From Phenylobacterium deserti (GTDB taxonomy: Bacteria; Pseudomonadota; Alphaproteobacteria; Caulobacterales; Caulobacteraceae), in the NCBI RefSeq assembly GCF_003254705.1, contig NZ_QFYR01000001.1, positions 1,859,016 to 1,923,015 on the forward strand: DNA of 64,000 nt. The letters run 5' to 3'. Both the position numbers and the translations under genes were made by a program. Positions within the stretch are counted from its first letter, which is position 1, and every line of letters begins with the position of its first letter. The notes under the pieces are model-generated. The model saw nothing but the letters and a program-made list of their open reading frames with translations, searched no databases and was not told the origin of the DNA. Shown in pieces: positions 44,927-53,795 of this stretch.

Positions 44927-45377
44927 TGACCCACCCCAGCAGTGCCTTCGTTAAGGCCAAGGTTGTTTATTAATCCGTTATAACTCTTGCCAAGATTTGG
45001 CCTCACTTCAGTAAAGTCATAATCACGAACGCGTGTTGATTGCATTCGGTCCGAGAAGTAAGCTTCACTGTAAGGCGTCTGCAAGGTCTCTAAGCTTTCG
45101 GCGTCTCGATCACCTGTAATCTGCGCATCTTTCGGTGACCGGCCAGTGACGCCTACTTTCCGGTTGATTGTTCCTATTCCTATATCCTGAATAGGATTTG
45201 CGTCCGATCCCTAAGGTGGTGCTGTATTCGCACCGGATATCATTTGATGATGGAACGCCTCTGGCGTTCGCGTGAGGAGCTACCCGCAGACAAGCTCATC
45301 TACCGACTTGCAGCCGCAAGCGGCGCGTGCGCATTCGCACCTTGACCGTTGTGGGTACTTGAGGAGCCCTAGCCAGG
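44927..45377. other. 451-base A/T-rich non-coding gap
   Basis: No gene is seen. It separates the minus-strand Crp/Fnr gene from a tiny plus-strand ORF and is clearly richer in A/T than its surroundings (e.g. around 44960-45050 and 45160-45200). It probably carries the promoter of paralogue 3 and perhaps a divergent one. A 25-base inverted repeat at 45172-45196 is listed separately. Confidence 0.6.
45172..45196. promoter_or_regulatory. Inverted repeat TCCTATTC-N9-GAATAGGA
   Basis: Perfect 8-base arms separated by CTATATCCT, in the A/T-rich gap upstream of the Crp/Fnr paralogue 3. Arm length and spacing fit a dimeric regulator operator. It has no T run and is not in a coding frame. The cognate protein is unknown; autoregulation by the neighbouring Crp/Fnr protein is only a guess. 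Confidence 0.45.
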
Positions 45378-45509
45378 ATGGACTCTAACCGTCCCAAGCC
45401 GGCCCGCCACGTGAGGCGCTGGCGGCCATGGGTGGCCGCCTTGTTCATTACCGTCGTGTGCGCAGCGCTTTGGGCAGGGATCGCGCTGCTTCTGCATCTG
45501 GCTCGCTGA
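45378..45509 (+). CDS. Small single-membrane-segment protein (43 residues)
   Basis: ATG at 45378, with GAGGAG 14 bases upstream. The product has a basic start (MDSNRPKPARHVRRWRPW) and one hydrophobic helix (VAALFITVVCAALWAGIALL). Positive-inside charge predicts the N-terminus in the cytoplasm. It ends 16 bases before the convergent sulfotransferase stop. No family is recognised; expression is unproven. Confidence 0.5.
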   Translation: MDSNRPKPARHVRRWRPWVAALFITVVCAALWAGIALLLHLAR

Positions 45510-45525
45510 CCGAGCTGAGGCTGGC

Positions 45526-46440
45526 CTAGGAGGCCAGCGGCAGCGCCTCATCTGCGGCGAGCCAGGCAGGACGCCTGTTCAGACCGGCCGTCTGTTTGCG
45601 CAGCTGGACGATCTCGTCAGCGAAGTACTCGTCTAACCATCGGCGGTCGTCCGCGCTCATCCGGTCTTGCTGAACCTTGCTTCCGTTCAGGGCGTAGTAG
45701 GCGGTGCGCAGCGTCGCTTTCAGACGTGGCGCCTTCTGCCAAAGGTGTTCGCCGGCGTTGTTGATCGACAGCGCGACGCGCTGAAGCGCGCTGCTCTTCA
45801 CGTCGGTGGTGACATTGTGCTCGCGGATCGGCGGGCCGGACTCCAGCCTCTCGATGCCGAGGTGAGCTGTGATCCGCTGCATCGTGCCTTCGAAATCCGA
45901 CTTCACGTCGTCGTAAAAGGCGACCAGCAGGCGAGATCCGAAGATCTCCTGCCAAGCCGGCAGGTAGCGCGAGTACATCCCACCGCTCAGGGCGCGCCAG
46001 CCGGTAAGCCCGCGCTCCTGCTGCGGGCGATCCCTCAGTTCCCTGCATTGCTCCAGGTAAGCCCGGAAGCTGAGGTCCTGCGAGATGCGCAGCCGGGAGC
46101 GAGAAAAACGCCACAGCGAGAAGGCGCGGGCGCCGGGCTCCCTCAGGATGACAATGATGCGCACGCCGGGCAGGGCGGCGTCGATGCCTTGGGCGAGCCG
46201 CTCCCGCCCGTAGAAATAGCTGGGAGTCCCTTCCACCACGGCCGCGGCGTCCGTCTTCGAGGGAAAGTACCCCGCGTATTCCGAGATGTCCGGCAGCGGG
46301 TCGCCGAACTCAAGCGGATTGAAGAAGTGCGTCTCTTTCACGTTTGAGACCGCGACGTTCGACTGTTGAGCGAGGGCGTGGAAGACAGCCGTCGTGCCGG
46401 CCTTGTTGACGCCAGCGATTATGGCGTTCGGCGTGACCAT
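45526..46440 (-). CDS. PAPS-dependent sulfotransferase family protein
   Basis: 304 residues, cytoplasmic. The 5'-phosphosulfate-binding loop lies at residues 9-18 (AGVNKAGTTAVF) and the 3'-phosphate motif in VRIIVILREPGARAFSLWRF near 95-110. KETHFFNPLEFGD resembles the KE(T/S)HFF block of heparan-type sulfotransferases. It would move sulfate from PAPS to a carbohydrate hydroxyl. It overlaps the polymerase gene by 22 bases, so its substrate is probably the polysaccharide repeat made by this locus. cysD at the right edge belongs to the PAPS-forming pathway. Confidence 0.87.
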   Translation of the reverse strand: MVTPNAIIAGVNKAGTTAVFHALAQQSNVAVSNVKETHFFNPLEFGDPLPDISEYAGYFPSKTDAAAVVEGTPSYFYGRERLAQGIDAALPGVRIIVILREPGARAFSLWRFSRSRLRISQDLSFRAYLEQCRELRDRPQQERGLTGWRALSGGMYSRYLPAWQEIFGSRLLVAFYDDVKSDFEGTMQRITAHLGIERLESGPPIREHNVTTDVKSSALQRVALSINNAGEHLWQKAPRLKATLRTAYYALNGSKVQQDRMSADDRRWLDEYFADEIVQLRKQTAGLNRRPAWLAADEALPLAS

Positions 46441-47840
46441 TGAGGGCGCTCTCTTTTGGGGGTTGATGTGCTGTGCGGGCCAGCGCTGGGCGGGCGCGGA
46501 TAGGCCGCGGTAAGGTATGAGGTCGGACCGTTGCGAGCCGGGCGAGCCGCAGGCGCAGGCGCCTTGGGCTTCAGCGCCATGGGCGCCATTGCGATGGCGA
46601 AGAGCGTGAAGACGAGGGCGTCGTTCTTCGCGAGCGGACCGTAGTTATGGAACATGATGTGGATGGCGTAGGGCAGAAACGCCAACAAGACGGTCGCATT
46701 CCGGCGCGCCATCAGGATCACTGGCGGCACGAACATCAGAATGCCGATGCCGTAGTAGTTCAGCATCGTCAGCACGTAATTGTGCAGTTCGAACTGCGTC
46801 ACAGGCCCTGGGTTCGGAAACTGCAGCAGGAAGTCTGCGTGATCGCCCCAGTAGAGGGTCGGGTCGAAGCCGAGACCGTACCCGATCGGCCGCTCCCGGA
46901 GCAGCTGGAGTCCGTAGTAGATCAGGGTCTCGCGGCCTTCGGAGGACTTGTCGCCGGTGGTGAAGGCGCGCAGGCCGGTGCTCTGAAGCGCCTCAAACGC
47001 CATGCCGGCGAGCGGGATCGCCATGATCACCAGAGGTGAGGCGAGCAGAAAGGCCTTTGGCGCTCTCACCGCCGAGTAGATCGCCAGAAACAGCGCCGCT
47101 CCAAGGATGGGAGAGCGGTTGCCGCTGGCCAGGCATGCGACGCTGAAGGCGGCGATCGCGCCTACGGCCACTGGGTCGAACCGGCGCGGCGCGCCTGCGG
47201 CTTCGCCGAGCCGTTGCCGCCAGATCAGGAGAGCGGCGAAAGCCAGCGTCAGGTGGGTCGCCAACGCGATGGGCGTGTTGGCCAGACCCGGGGGACGCGA
47301 TCGATCGTACCGGACCAGTTCGCGGGTCAGGTCAGCGATGGTGTCGCGCGCACTCCAGGCGACTTCCAGCCCTACAAACTGCGCGACGGCGAACGCGGCG
47401 CTGACGCCCACGGCCGCCACGAACAGCAGGACCACGGTCGTACCCCCGCAGACGCTCGCGACCATGGTGGTGAACACCAGGAACAAGGCGCTCTGCACAT
47501 GGATCTCGACCAGTTCACGGGCCAGCTTCGGCAAGGCGATGCCGTTGAGCAGACTAATCACGATGGCCAGCAGCGCAACGCCGGCGATCAGCAACAAGAA
47601 TCCGCATTGGCGATGCAGCGCGTTCAAGGCGATGCGCGGGTCGATCGCCGCCAGCACCAGAATGCCGCCGACGATCGGCGCCGCCCGGACGGGCATGCCG
47701 CCGACCGTCCAGGTCATGGCGCCAACAGAGAGCAGGATCGCCAGGAAGAACAGAGAGCCGCCCGCCAGCGCCTGCAGCGAAGGGGCAGCCCGCTGTGATC
47801 GCGTGTTGATGCCGGCGAGGTGACCTGCGCTGTAGGTCAT
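46419..47840 (-). CDS. Wzy-like O-antigen polymerase/ligase family membrane protein
   Basis: 473 residues; the start MTYSAGHLAG at 47840 overlaps the upstream acyltransferase stop (ATGA). About ten or more hydrophobic segments are seen (ALAGGSLFFLAILLSVGAM, CGFLLLIAGVALLAIVISLL, VVLLFVAAVGVSAAFAVAQF). A large loop with GDKSSEGRETLIYYGLQLLR and RPIGYGLGFDPTLYWG follows, as in Wzy_C/O-antigen ligase domains. It should polymerise lipid-linked repeats on the periplasmic face. It overlaps the sulfotransferase start. Confidence 0.82.
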   Translation of the reverse strand: MTYSAGHLAGINTRSQRAAPSLQALAGGSLFFLAILLSVGAMTWTVGGMPVRAAPIVGGILVLAAIDPRIALNALHRQCGFLLLIAGVALLAIVISLLNGIALPKLARELVEIHVQSALFLVFTTMVASVCGGTTVVLLFVAAVGVSAAFAVAQFVGLEVAWSARDTIADLTRELVRYDRSRPPGLANTPIALATHLTLAFAALLIWRQRLGEAAGAPRRFDPVAVGAIAAFSVACLASGNRSPILGAALFLAIYSAVRAPKAFLLASPLVIMAIPLAGMAFEALQSTGLRAFTTGDKSSEGRETLIYYGLQLLRERPIGYGLGFDPTLYWGDHADFLLQFPNPGPVTQFELHNYVLTMLNYYGIGILMFVPPVILMARRNATVLLAFLPYAIHIMFHNYGPLAKNDALVFTLFAIAMAPMALKPKAPAPAARPARNGPTSYLTAAYPRPPSAGPHSTSTPKRERPQWSRRTP

Positions 47841-48979
47841 GCGGCGGCTTCCGGCGAGCCTGCGCTCGCCTTGGTCATCAGCCGGGCTGGCGCGGCGGTC
47901 TCGAGAGCCTGGGCGGGCCGGATCGGAGCCGACTTCGCACCTGCTGTGCTGAGCGTCTTGCGCAGCTCCTGCATCGGCCGCTCGAGCCCATAGTAGGAGG
48001 CGGCCGCGATGGCGAACGACACCGCCGCCAGCAACGGAGCGTAGAGCGCGACGCTCGTCCCCGGCAGAAGCGTGACGAACACGAACTTCACGAAGTAGTG
48101 CCAGAGGTACAGCGAGTAGCTGAGCTTCCCGATCCAGACGAGCAATGCGTTGTCGAGCAGCCGAGCGGGCGCGGATGGGCGGAAAAGCACGCCTGTCAGG
48201 ATGACGGCGATGCTCAGGCCCAGCAGGCTGTAGCGCACGGTCTCCCGGAAGTAGGTGTCGCGCACCAGCAGGCACATCAGCACCACAAGCAGGGCCCCGA
48301 CGCTGCAGAGCGGGTGGCCTAGGCGGTAAAGGAAGGGCCGCAGGCCGGGGATCCGGAACGTGGCCGCGATCAGGACGCCGAAGGCGATGGAGTCGAGCCG
48401 GTATTCCGTGTGGTTGTAGAACACGCCTGCCGCCGCCAGATCAGGGCGGGCGAAGCCGACGGCCAGCCGAAGCGCGAGGCAGCCGGCGCAAACCACCAAG
48501 GCGGTGGTGAGCACGGCTCTAGCGTTCGCCCGCAACAGCACCACCAGCGTGGGGAACAGGAAGTAGAAGTGTTCCTCGACGGACAGAGACCAGATGATCC
48601 CGAAGGGCTGAGACCTGTGATAGTTGGCGAAGTACAGGAGCGCTGAGGCGACATCGACGCCCGAGATCGCAAAGCCGATCGCCAGACAGTAGATCGTCGT
48701 GGCTGCGACGAAGACGATCAGAGCCGGATACAGGCGGAGCGCGCGCCGGATATAGAAGTTTCGAAGCGAAATCTGCCCTGTCTTCTCAGCCTCTGAGAAC
48801 ATCAGGTGGGCGATCAGGAAGCCGCTGATCACGAAGAAGACGTACACGCCCAGTCCGCCGGGAATCCTGTCCGTAAGCAGGTGGGACGCCATTACGATCA
48901 GGATGCTGATCGCTCTCAAGCCATCCAAACCTGGGATGTTTCCCGAGCCTCCCGCCCACGGCGGCATGTGTTCGCGCAT
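47837..48979 (-). CDS. Acyltransferase 3 (OafA-like) membrane protein
   Basis: 380 residues from the ATG at 48979. The N-terminal family motif GLDGLRAISILIVMASHLL carries the conserved Arg and His, followed by GLGVYVFFVISGFLIAHLMF and a SLSVEEHFYFLFPTL block. About ten membrane helices follow. The family O-acetylates surface polysaccharides using cytoplasmic acetyl-CoA. Coupled to the wzy-like gene, so it probably decorates the same polymer. The SGNH hydrolase at 38-44 kb could be the opposing deacetylase (inference). Confidence 0.9.
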   Translation of the reverse strand: MREHMPPWAGGSGNIPGLDGLRAISILIVMASHLLTDRIPGGLGVYVFFVISGFLIAHLMFSEAEKTGQISLRNFYIRRALRLYPALIVFVAATTIYCLAIGFAISGVDVASALLYFANYHRSQPFGIIWSLSVEEHFYFLFPTLVVLLRANARAVLTTALVVCAGCLALRLAVGFARPDLAAAGVFYNHTEYRLDSIAFGVLIAATFRIPGLRPFLYRLGHPLCSVGALLVVLMCLLVRDTYFRETVRYSLLGLSIAVILTGVLFRPSAPARLLDNALLVWIGKLSYSLYLWHYFVKFVFVTLLPGTSVALYAPLLAAVSFAIAAASYYGLERPMQELRKTLSTAGAKSAPIRPAQALETAAPARLMTKASAGSPEAAA

Positions 48980-49147
48980 GGTCAGCCCCGGCAGAAGTCC
49001 ATGGACGTTCTGTGGCAGCCAAACTTTCCTGCGGACATAACCTAGGACAAACCCCGTGGCCTGCGCGCGTGGCGGGCCATCTGGCCGGTTGTTAGCCTCT
49101 CTCCTGACGGTGCGATGCCGTTCGAACCCGGACCGGGAGAGCTCGTG

Positions 49148-49600
49148 ATGACTGGATCTCGCCGGGTCCTGGCGGTGGCTTCGGCCGGCGGCCATTGGAC
49201 CCAGATGATGCGGCTGACGCCGGCCCTGCAGGGGTGCGACGTCGTCTTCGTCAGCACGCTTCCTCAGGAACGGCTACCTCCCGGCGTCCGCTTGCATGTT
49301 GTTCCCGACGCCAACCGCAATGCCTGGTTCGGCATGGTGCGCCTGATCCTTTCCATGGGCTGGGTGGTGCTGCGCGAGCGGCCCGATGTCGTGATCTCGA
49401 CAGGCGCTGCGCCGGGCTATGTCGCCATACGTCTGGCGCGGCTCTTCGGCGCGCGAACGGTCTGGCTCGATAGCCTGGCCAACGTCGACCAGCTTTCGAT
49501 GTCGGGTCGGCTCGCTCGCGCGCACGCCGACCTGTGGCTGACGCAGTGGCCGCACGTGGCGAAGCCCGAAGGCCCGCATTTCCTGGGAAGCGTCATATGA
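49148..49600 (+). CDS. pssD: Alg14/PssD-like glycosyltransferase subunit
   Basis: 150 residues from the ATG at 49148 with GGAGAG upstream; an open extension exists to 49115. RRVLAVASAGGHWTQMMRL is the acceptor-domain Gly-rich loop, and VLRERPDVVISTGAAPGYVA and WLDSLANVDQLSMSG are typical of Alg14/PssD. A hydrophobic patch (FGMVRLILSMGWVVL) would anchor the complex to the inner membrane. The partner catalytic subunit overlaps by ATGA. In rhizobia PssD/PssE form a glucuronosyltransferase for exopolysaccharide. Confidence 0.85.
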   Translation: MTGSRRVLAVASAGGHWTQMMRLTPALQGCDVVFVSTLPQERLPPGVRLHVVPDANRNAWFGMVRLILSMGWVVLRERPDVVISTGAAPGYVAIRLARLFGARTVWLDSLANVDQLSMSGRLARAHADLWLTQWPHVAKPEGPHFLGSVI

Positions 49601-50106
49601 TCTTCGTGACCGTCGGCGTTCAGCTGCCGTTCGATCGTCTCATCCGGACCATGGACGAATGGGCCTCCACCAGGAGGCGGCGCGATGTGCTCGCCCAGGT
49701 GGGCGCGAGCACCTATGTCCCACGTTCCTTGGAGACCCGCCCCTTCCTGAAGGCGGATGAACTCGAGACGGTGTTGCAGGACGCGGAGCTGATCGTGGCT
49801 CACGCCGGCATGGGCTCGATCATCACCGCGCTCGAACTCTGCAAGCCGATCTTCATCCTCCCCCGGCGAGCGGCTCTCGGCGAGCACCGCAACGATCACC
49901 AGCTGGCGACCGCCACCAGAATGGCCGCCCAGCCGAACGTCACCGTTGCGGATGATGAACAATCTCTCGTCGGTATGCTGGACGCCTTCCGCCCGCATCA
50001 GGCGGCGCAAGGTCTCGCAAGCCAGGCCAGCGAAAGGCTGCTCACCGAACTCACCGCATTCATCCAGGCGCCCGCCGGACGCGGGCGACCGGGAGCGCGC
50101 GCCTAG
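49597..50106 (+). CDS. pssE: Alg13/PssE-like glycosyltransferase catalytic subunit
   Basis: 169 residues, start MIFVTVGVQLPFDRLIRTMD, four-base overlap with pssD. The donor-binding region is seen in AELIVAHAGMGSIITALELC then KPIFILPRRAALGEHRNDHQ, the Alg13/MurG-type signature with the Gly-rich loop and catalytic-site His/Glu cluster. It needs PssD to form a full GT-B enzyme. Since ugd is nearby, UDP-glucuronate is a sensible donor (inference). Confidence 0.86.
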   Translation: MIFVTVGVQLPFDRLIRTMDEWASTRRRRDVLAQVGASTYVPRSLETRPFLKADELETVLQDAELIVAHAGMGSIITALELCKPIFILPRRAALGEHRNDHQLATATRMAAQPNVTVADDEQSLVGMLDAFRPHQAAQGLASQASERLLTELTAFIQAPAGRGRPGARA

Positions 50107-50134
50107 GCGTCAGCCGCCCCCTCGTGTCGTGGCT

Positions 50135-51706
50135 TCAAGTTCGCTGAGCCCGGGCGCTAAACTTGCGAATTGCAGACTGCAGGCGCTCACGGATGGCGTT
50201 GATCGCCCAGGCGCCGTCCGCCCCAAGGCACGGCCGACCGATCATCATGATGGCGCCCTGCACCGCAACCGCCGCCGCGCCGCTCAAGGCAAGCACCGCC
50301 ACGGGGTGGAAAGCCGCTGACCGCGCCCAGAACGCCGCCGCCCAACAGGCGGCAAGCACGGCGGCGCCGGCCAGGAAAAACCGGACGTGGAGGCCGATCA
50401 CCGCGCCCCAAGACAGCCCCGTGATGCGCAGCGCGAGGTCGAGCATCAGCACGAAGTTGAGGAAGATCGCCGCTCCCACCCCGACGGCGACGCCGCCCAA
50501 GCCCCAGCGCGAACCAATCACGGCGCCGGCGAACACGGCGCCTGCATAGACCCACTGCCGCCAGGCGCGCCGGTACACCGCGCCTTTCGCCCGAGCCAGG
50601 GAGTCGCTCATCTTGTAGCTTGTCCGGAAGAGCATGGTCGCGGCCAACACCTGGAACGGCACGATCATGCCGGTCCAGCGACTGCCCAGAACAAGTGTGA
50701 CGAACTCCGGCGCCAAGACCACAAGCACCACGCTGACGGGCAGGGTGATCATGGTGACGATGGCCATGGCGCGGCGGAACGCGCGCGTGAGGCGCTCCGT
50801 GTCGTCCTGCACGTGAGCCATGGCTGGGAACAGGACCTTGTCTACCACGGTGCCGAACAGCATGGTGGGCACCATCAGGAAGTTGTAGGCGCGGCTGTAG
50901 AGGCCCAGCGGGCCCGCGCCCATCCAGCGCCCGACGGCGAAATTGTCGATGTTTAAGGCGACGAAGTTGCCGAAGAGCCCGATCGAGAAACCGACGCCGC
51001 TGGTGAGCAGGCGCTTCAGATAGCTGAGCTTCACCAGCAGCGATTTCGGATGCCGCTGCCAGATCAGGAGCAGCACGGTGCGGGCGCCCACCTGGGCGAG
51101 CTGACCGGCCACCAGGGCCCAAACGCCAAAACCCAGGACGGCCATGGTCACGCCAACGATGCCCAGCCCGAGCGCGAAGCTCATGGCGTCGATGCCAGCG
51201 ATAGCGCGATAGCGACGGCGGCGCTGCAAAAGCGCGAACGGCATGATCGCCGGAGCAGCCAACAGAAATGAGGTGGAGAACGCCGCGATCACCGGCTGCA
51301 GCCCGTCGATGTCGAAGAGGCTCGCCAGCGGCCCGGCGCCGAGGAACGTCGCGACCGTGAGCAGGGCGCCCAACCAGATGGAGAAGGCGAACCCCGTCTG
51401 GATCTCTCCGTCCTTCAAATCCGGAAGCTGAACGACCGACTGGGCGATCCCCAGTTGCGCCAGGATCTTCGTGAAGTTCACGAGCACCGTCGCGGCCGCG
51501 ACTACGCCGAATTCGGCCGGCGCGAGCAGGCGCGTCAGCAAGATCATCACGGCGATGCGGATCACCAGCTCGATGCCGGTGCCGAGGAACTGCCAGAGCA
51601 GACCTGAGATCGTCTGCTGCGTCAGGTCGCTGGGCTTGGCCTTCGCCAGCGGCTTCTGATCAGAGACCACGGAGCGATCGACAAGATCGCCGTGCACATT
51701 GTTCAT
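50135..51706 (-). CDS. Wzx-type oligosaccharide flippase
   Basis: 523 residues with about 12-14 membrane helices (e.g. LVIRIAVMILLTRLLAPAEF, LIAGAAVLAACWAAAFWAR-like C-terminal segments). The start SGLLWQFLGTGIELVIR, then the APAEFGVVAAATVLVNFTK region, are typical of the polysaccharide biosynthesis/MOP flippase family. It moves lipid-linked repeat units across the inner membrane for polymerisation. It is convergent with pssE (29 bases between the stops). The charged Arg/Lys-rich tail is cytoplasmic. Confidence 0.9.
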   Translation of the reverse strand: MNNVHGDLVDRSVVSDQKPLAKAKPSDLTQQTISGLLWQFLGTGIELVIRIAVMILLTRLLAPAEFGVVAAATVLVNFTKILAQLGIAQSVVQLPDLKDGEIQTGFAFSIWLGALLTVATFLGAGPLASLFDIDGLQPVIAAFSTSFLLAAPAIMPFALLQRRRRYRAIAGIDAMSFALGLGIVGVTMAVLGFGVWALVAGQLAQVGARTVLLLIWQRHPKSLLVKLSYLKRLLTSGVGFSIGLFGNFVALNIDNFAVGRWMGAGPLGLYSRAYNFLMVPTMLFGTVVDKVLFPAMAHVQDDTERLTRAFRRAMAIVTMITLPVSVVLVVLAPEFVTLVLGSRWTGMIVPFQVLAATMLFRTSYKMSDSLARAKGAVYRRAWRQWVYAGAVFAGAVIGSRWGLGGVAVGVGAAIFLNFVLMLDLALRITGLSWGAVIGLHVRFFLAGAAVLAACWAAAFWARSAAFHPVAVLALSGAAAVAVQGAIMMIGRPCLGADGAWAINAIRERLQSAIRKFSARAQRT

Positions 51707-51761
51707 GACAGCCTGCCTCGCTGGGCCGCGGGTCTGATCGGAAGCGCCAGGTTGGAAGCGG

Positions 51762-52634
51762 TCAACTCAAGGGCGTCGCGGGAAGGCGATCTGGAGGCGG
51801 GTTCGATCCCAACGTGACGTTGGTGTAGCGCGCAGCCAGCCGCTCGCCTCGCGCAGCAGGGGCGCGGTAGACGCCGAACTTGAAGTAGGGCCCGAGCTTG
51901 TCCCGATAGCCGATCGGTCCGCGGTAGTCGGCTACTAAGACGCCGTCCCGCCACATCTGAGCCAAGCCGTTCGGTCCTTGGCTGATCCGGAAACGGTAGA
52001 CGAACCGGTGGGGCTTGCCGCGCTCGAGCTTGGCCTCCTCGTAGATGACGACGGGGGGCGGCGCGGCCTTAATCGGATCATCTTGCGTATGCCGAACTTC
52101 GACCTGGAACCGATCGTTCGGCAGCAGCCGCTGCACCCAGGGCGGAGACACCGAAGGCTCGCCGCGATCGGCGGTCGCGTGGAGCTGGCCCAGGTTCACC
52201 CATTCCGAGGTGCTGGCCACTCCTGGCTCCACTTCCAGGGTGAAAGCGAGCCAGATGTCCTTGTCGAGCGGCATGCGGGCAAGGTCCGACAGTTCCGTCC
52301 TCTCGACAGGGTGCGCCTTGCGGGCGTCCTTGGCCCAGTAATCCCCGGGCCTGATCTCGAAGCGATAGCCGTTGTCGCCCTCGGCACGGGCCGACCAGGG
52401 TGCGCCCGAACTCTGCAGGCGCCATGCGCGTCCTGCTACGCGGCAGGCGATTGGGTTGACCGAAGGGGCGCAGCCATCATCGAAGTTGGCCTGGACCAAC
52501 CCAAGCAGCCGCAGTGGGTTGTCGTGCACGCCAATGGCGTACTTGTCGATCACCACTGAGGCGGCCGCCGAGCCCAGCCCCAAGCTGGCGACAACGGCGG
52601 CGGCGATGATGACGGTGGTTCTCGAGCGCAACAT
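51762..52634 (-). CDS. Heparin/glucuronan-lyase-like polysaccharide lyase (1)
   Basis: 290 residues from the ATG at 52634; the open frame extends 19 codons further. There is an N-terminal signal or anchor (TTVIIAAAVVASLGLGSAAA). The lyase domain (jelly-roll type, as in PF14099) has WRLQSSGAPWSARAEGDNGY, RFEIRPGDYWAKD, VERTELSDL, STSEWVNLGQLHATADRG, FRISQGPNGLAQMWRDGVLV, and GPIGYRDKLGPYFKFGVYRA. Such enzymes cleave uronate-containing polymers by beta-elimination in the periplasm or outside. It adjoins the flippase gene (55 bases). It may trim or turn over the locus polymer. Confidence 0.82.
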   Translation of the reverse strand: MLRSRTTVIIAAAVVASLGLGSAAASVVIDKYAIGVHDNPLRLLGLVQANFDDGCAPSVNPIACRVAGRAWRLQSSGAPWSARAEGDNGYRFEIRPGDYWAKDARKAHPVERTELSDLARMPLDKDIWLAFTLEVEPGVASTSEWVNLGQLHATADRGEPSVSPPWVQRLLPNDRFQVEVRHTQDDPIKAAPPPVVIYEEAKLERGKPHRFVYRFRISQGPNGLAQMWRDGVLVADYRGPIGYRDKLGPYFKFGVYRAPAARGERLAARYTNVTLGSNPPPDRLPATPLS

Positions 52635-52930
52635 CAGTGGTCCTCTGCGCAGGTCGTCGCCAAGGGCCGGAAGCAGCCGGCCAGGCGCCACGGATCAGGC
52701 GTCGCGCTGCACCGACCTTGCGAAGAAAGAGATCGCGAAAACATGGTCTTGAGCAGCGGCGCCATGACTCCCGCTAACACGGGCGCGCAGGCGCAGATCG
52801 AACATATGACGTATGTGCTGCGCGCCGGGCGCAGGCCGCCGCGGCCGTCGCGACGTGCGTGTTTGTCCTTTGGCAGGACAGCGCGCGCGTGCGTGCGGCA
52901 TGATCATCCCGAACAGGAAAGGCGCAGAGC

Positions 52931-53731
52931 ATGCGGCCCTCGCGAGGCTTGCTGGTGATCGCCCTGTCGTCCGCGTCGATGGTTCACGGAACCTGCGTTG
53001 CGGGCGAGCCGCCGTCTCGCGCCGCCCGTTCCGGCGAGCCGAGATGGCCGTCGCGGACGCTCACCTTCGATGAGCTTGCGATTCAGGAGCAAAGCGCCGG
53101 CGCGCCCTGGAGCATCAAGCGCGCTAACGGCGAGTATCGGTTCGAAGTCCGGCAAGGCGAGCGCCGGCTGAAGGCTGGCGAACGGGAGCGGCCGATCGAG
53201 CGCTCTGAAATCCAGCTGCAGCCGCGCCTGCACTTCGGCGTGGACTACACGGTCAGCTATGAGTTCAAGGTCGAGCCGGGTCCGCCCAACGCGTCGGCAT
53301 GGGTCAACATCGGCCAGATCCACGCCACCGAAGATCCTGAAGACGCCAAGCGCCTGGGCCCGCTGTTCGCCGTCCAGCTCGCCGGCGAGCGGATGCGGAT
53401 CGTCGCGCGGGCGGACCCGCAGCGGATCAGCGTCAGCCGTCCGCGCGATCTCTGGCTCTTTCGGGATAACGCCGACTTGGTCCGCGGCCGCTGGCACCGA
53501 ATGGACATAGAGATCCGGGTCGCGCCGCTGGGCGACGGCCGGCTCGTCGTGAAGCGCGACGGTCTCGAGATCGTCAAATACGCGGGCCCGCTTGGATACA
53601 ATGATGCGGTGGGGCCCTACTGGAAGCTCGGCATCTATCGCAGCACGTCACCTGAGCCGCTGGTGGTGGAGTTCCGACGCTTCACCCTGACGGAAGGCGC
53701 GGGTGCCGCCGCCTCGGCCGCCCTGCGATAG
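52931..53731 (+). CDS. Heparin/glucuronan-lyase-like polysaccharide lyase (2)
   Basis: 266 residues. The signal peptide is MRPSRGLLVIALSSASMVHG then TCVAG. The lyase core has SAGAPWSIKRANGEYRFEVR, PIERSEIQL, VDYTVSYEFKVEPGPPNASA, WVNIGQIHATEDPEDAKR, ADLVRGRWHRMDIEIRVAP, and YNDAVGPYWKLGIYRSTSPE. It is closer to the lyase at 59 kb than to the one at 52 kb. It is divergent from lyase 1; the 296-base gap 52635-52930 must hold both promoters, and I see no clear boxes there. Confidence 0.82.
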   Translation: MRPSRGLLVIALSSASMVHGTCVAGEPPSRAARSGEPRWPSRTLTFDELAIQEQSAGAPWSIKRANGEYRFEVRQGERRLKAGERERPIERSEIQLQPRLHFGVDYTVSYEFKVEPGPPNASAWVNIGQIHATEDPEDAKRLGPLFAVQLAGERMRIVARADPQRISVSRPRDLWLFRDNADLVRGRWHRMDIEIRVAPLGDGRLVVKRDGLEIVKYAGPLGYNDAVGPYWKLGIYRSTSPEPLVVEFRRFTLTEGAGAAASAALR

Positions 53732-53795
53732 GGCGGCCCCGTTTCGCGACCTGAGCGTCTGGCTGCTGGTCCGACGTGTCCGCCCACCCAGTGGC

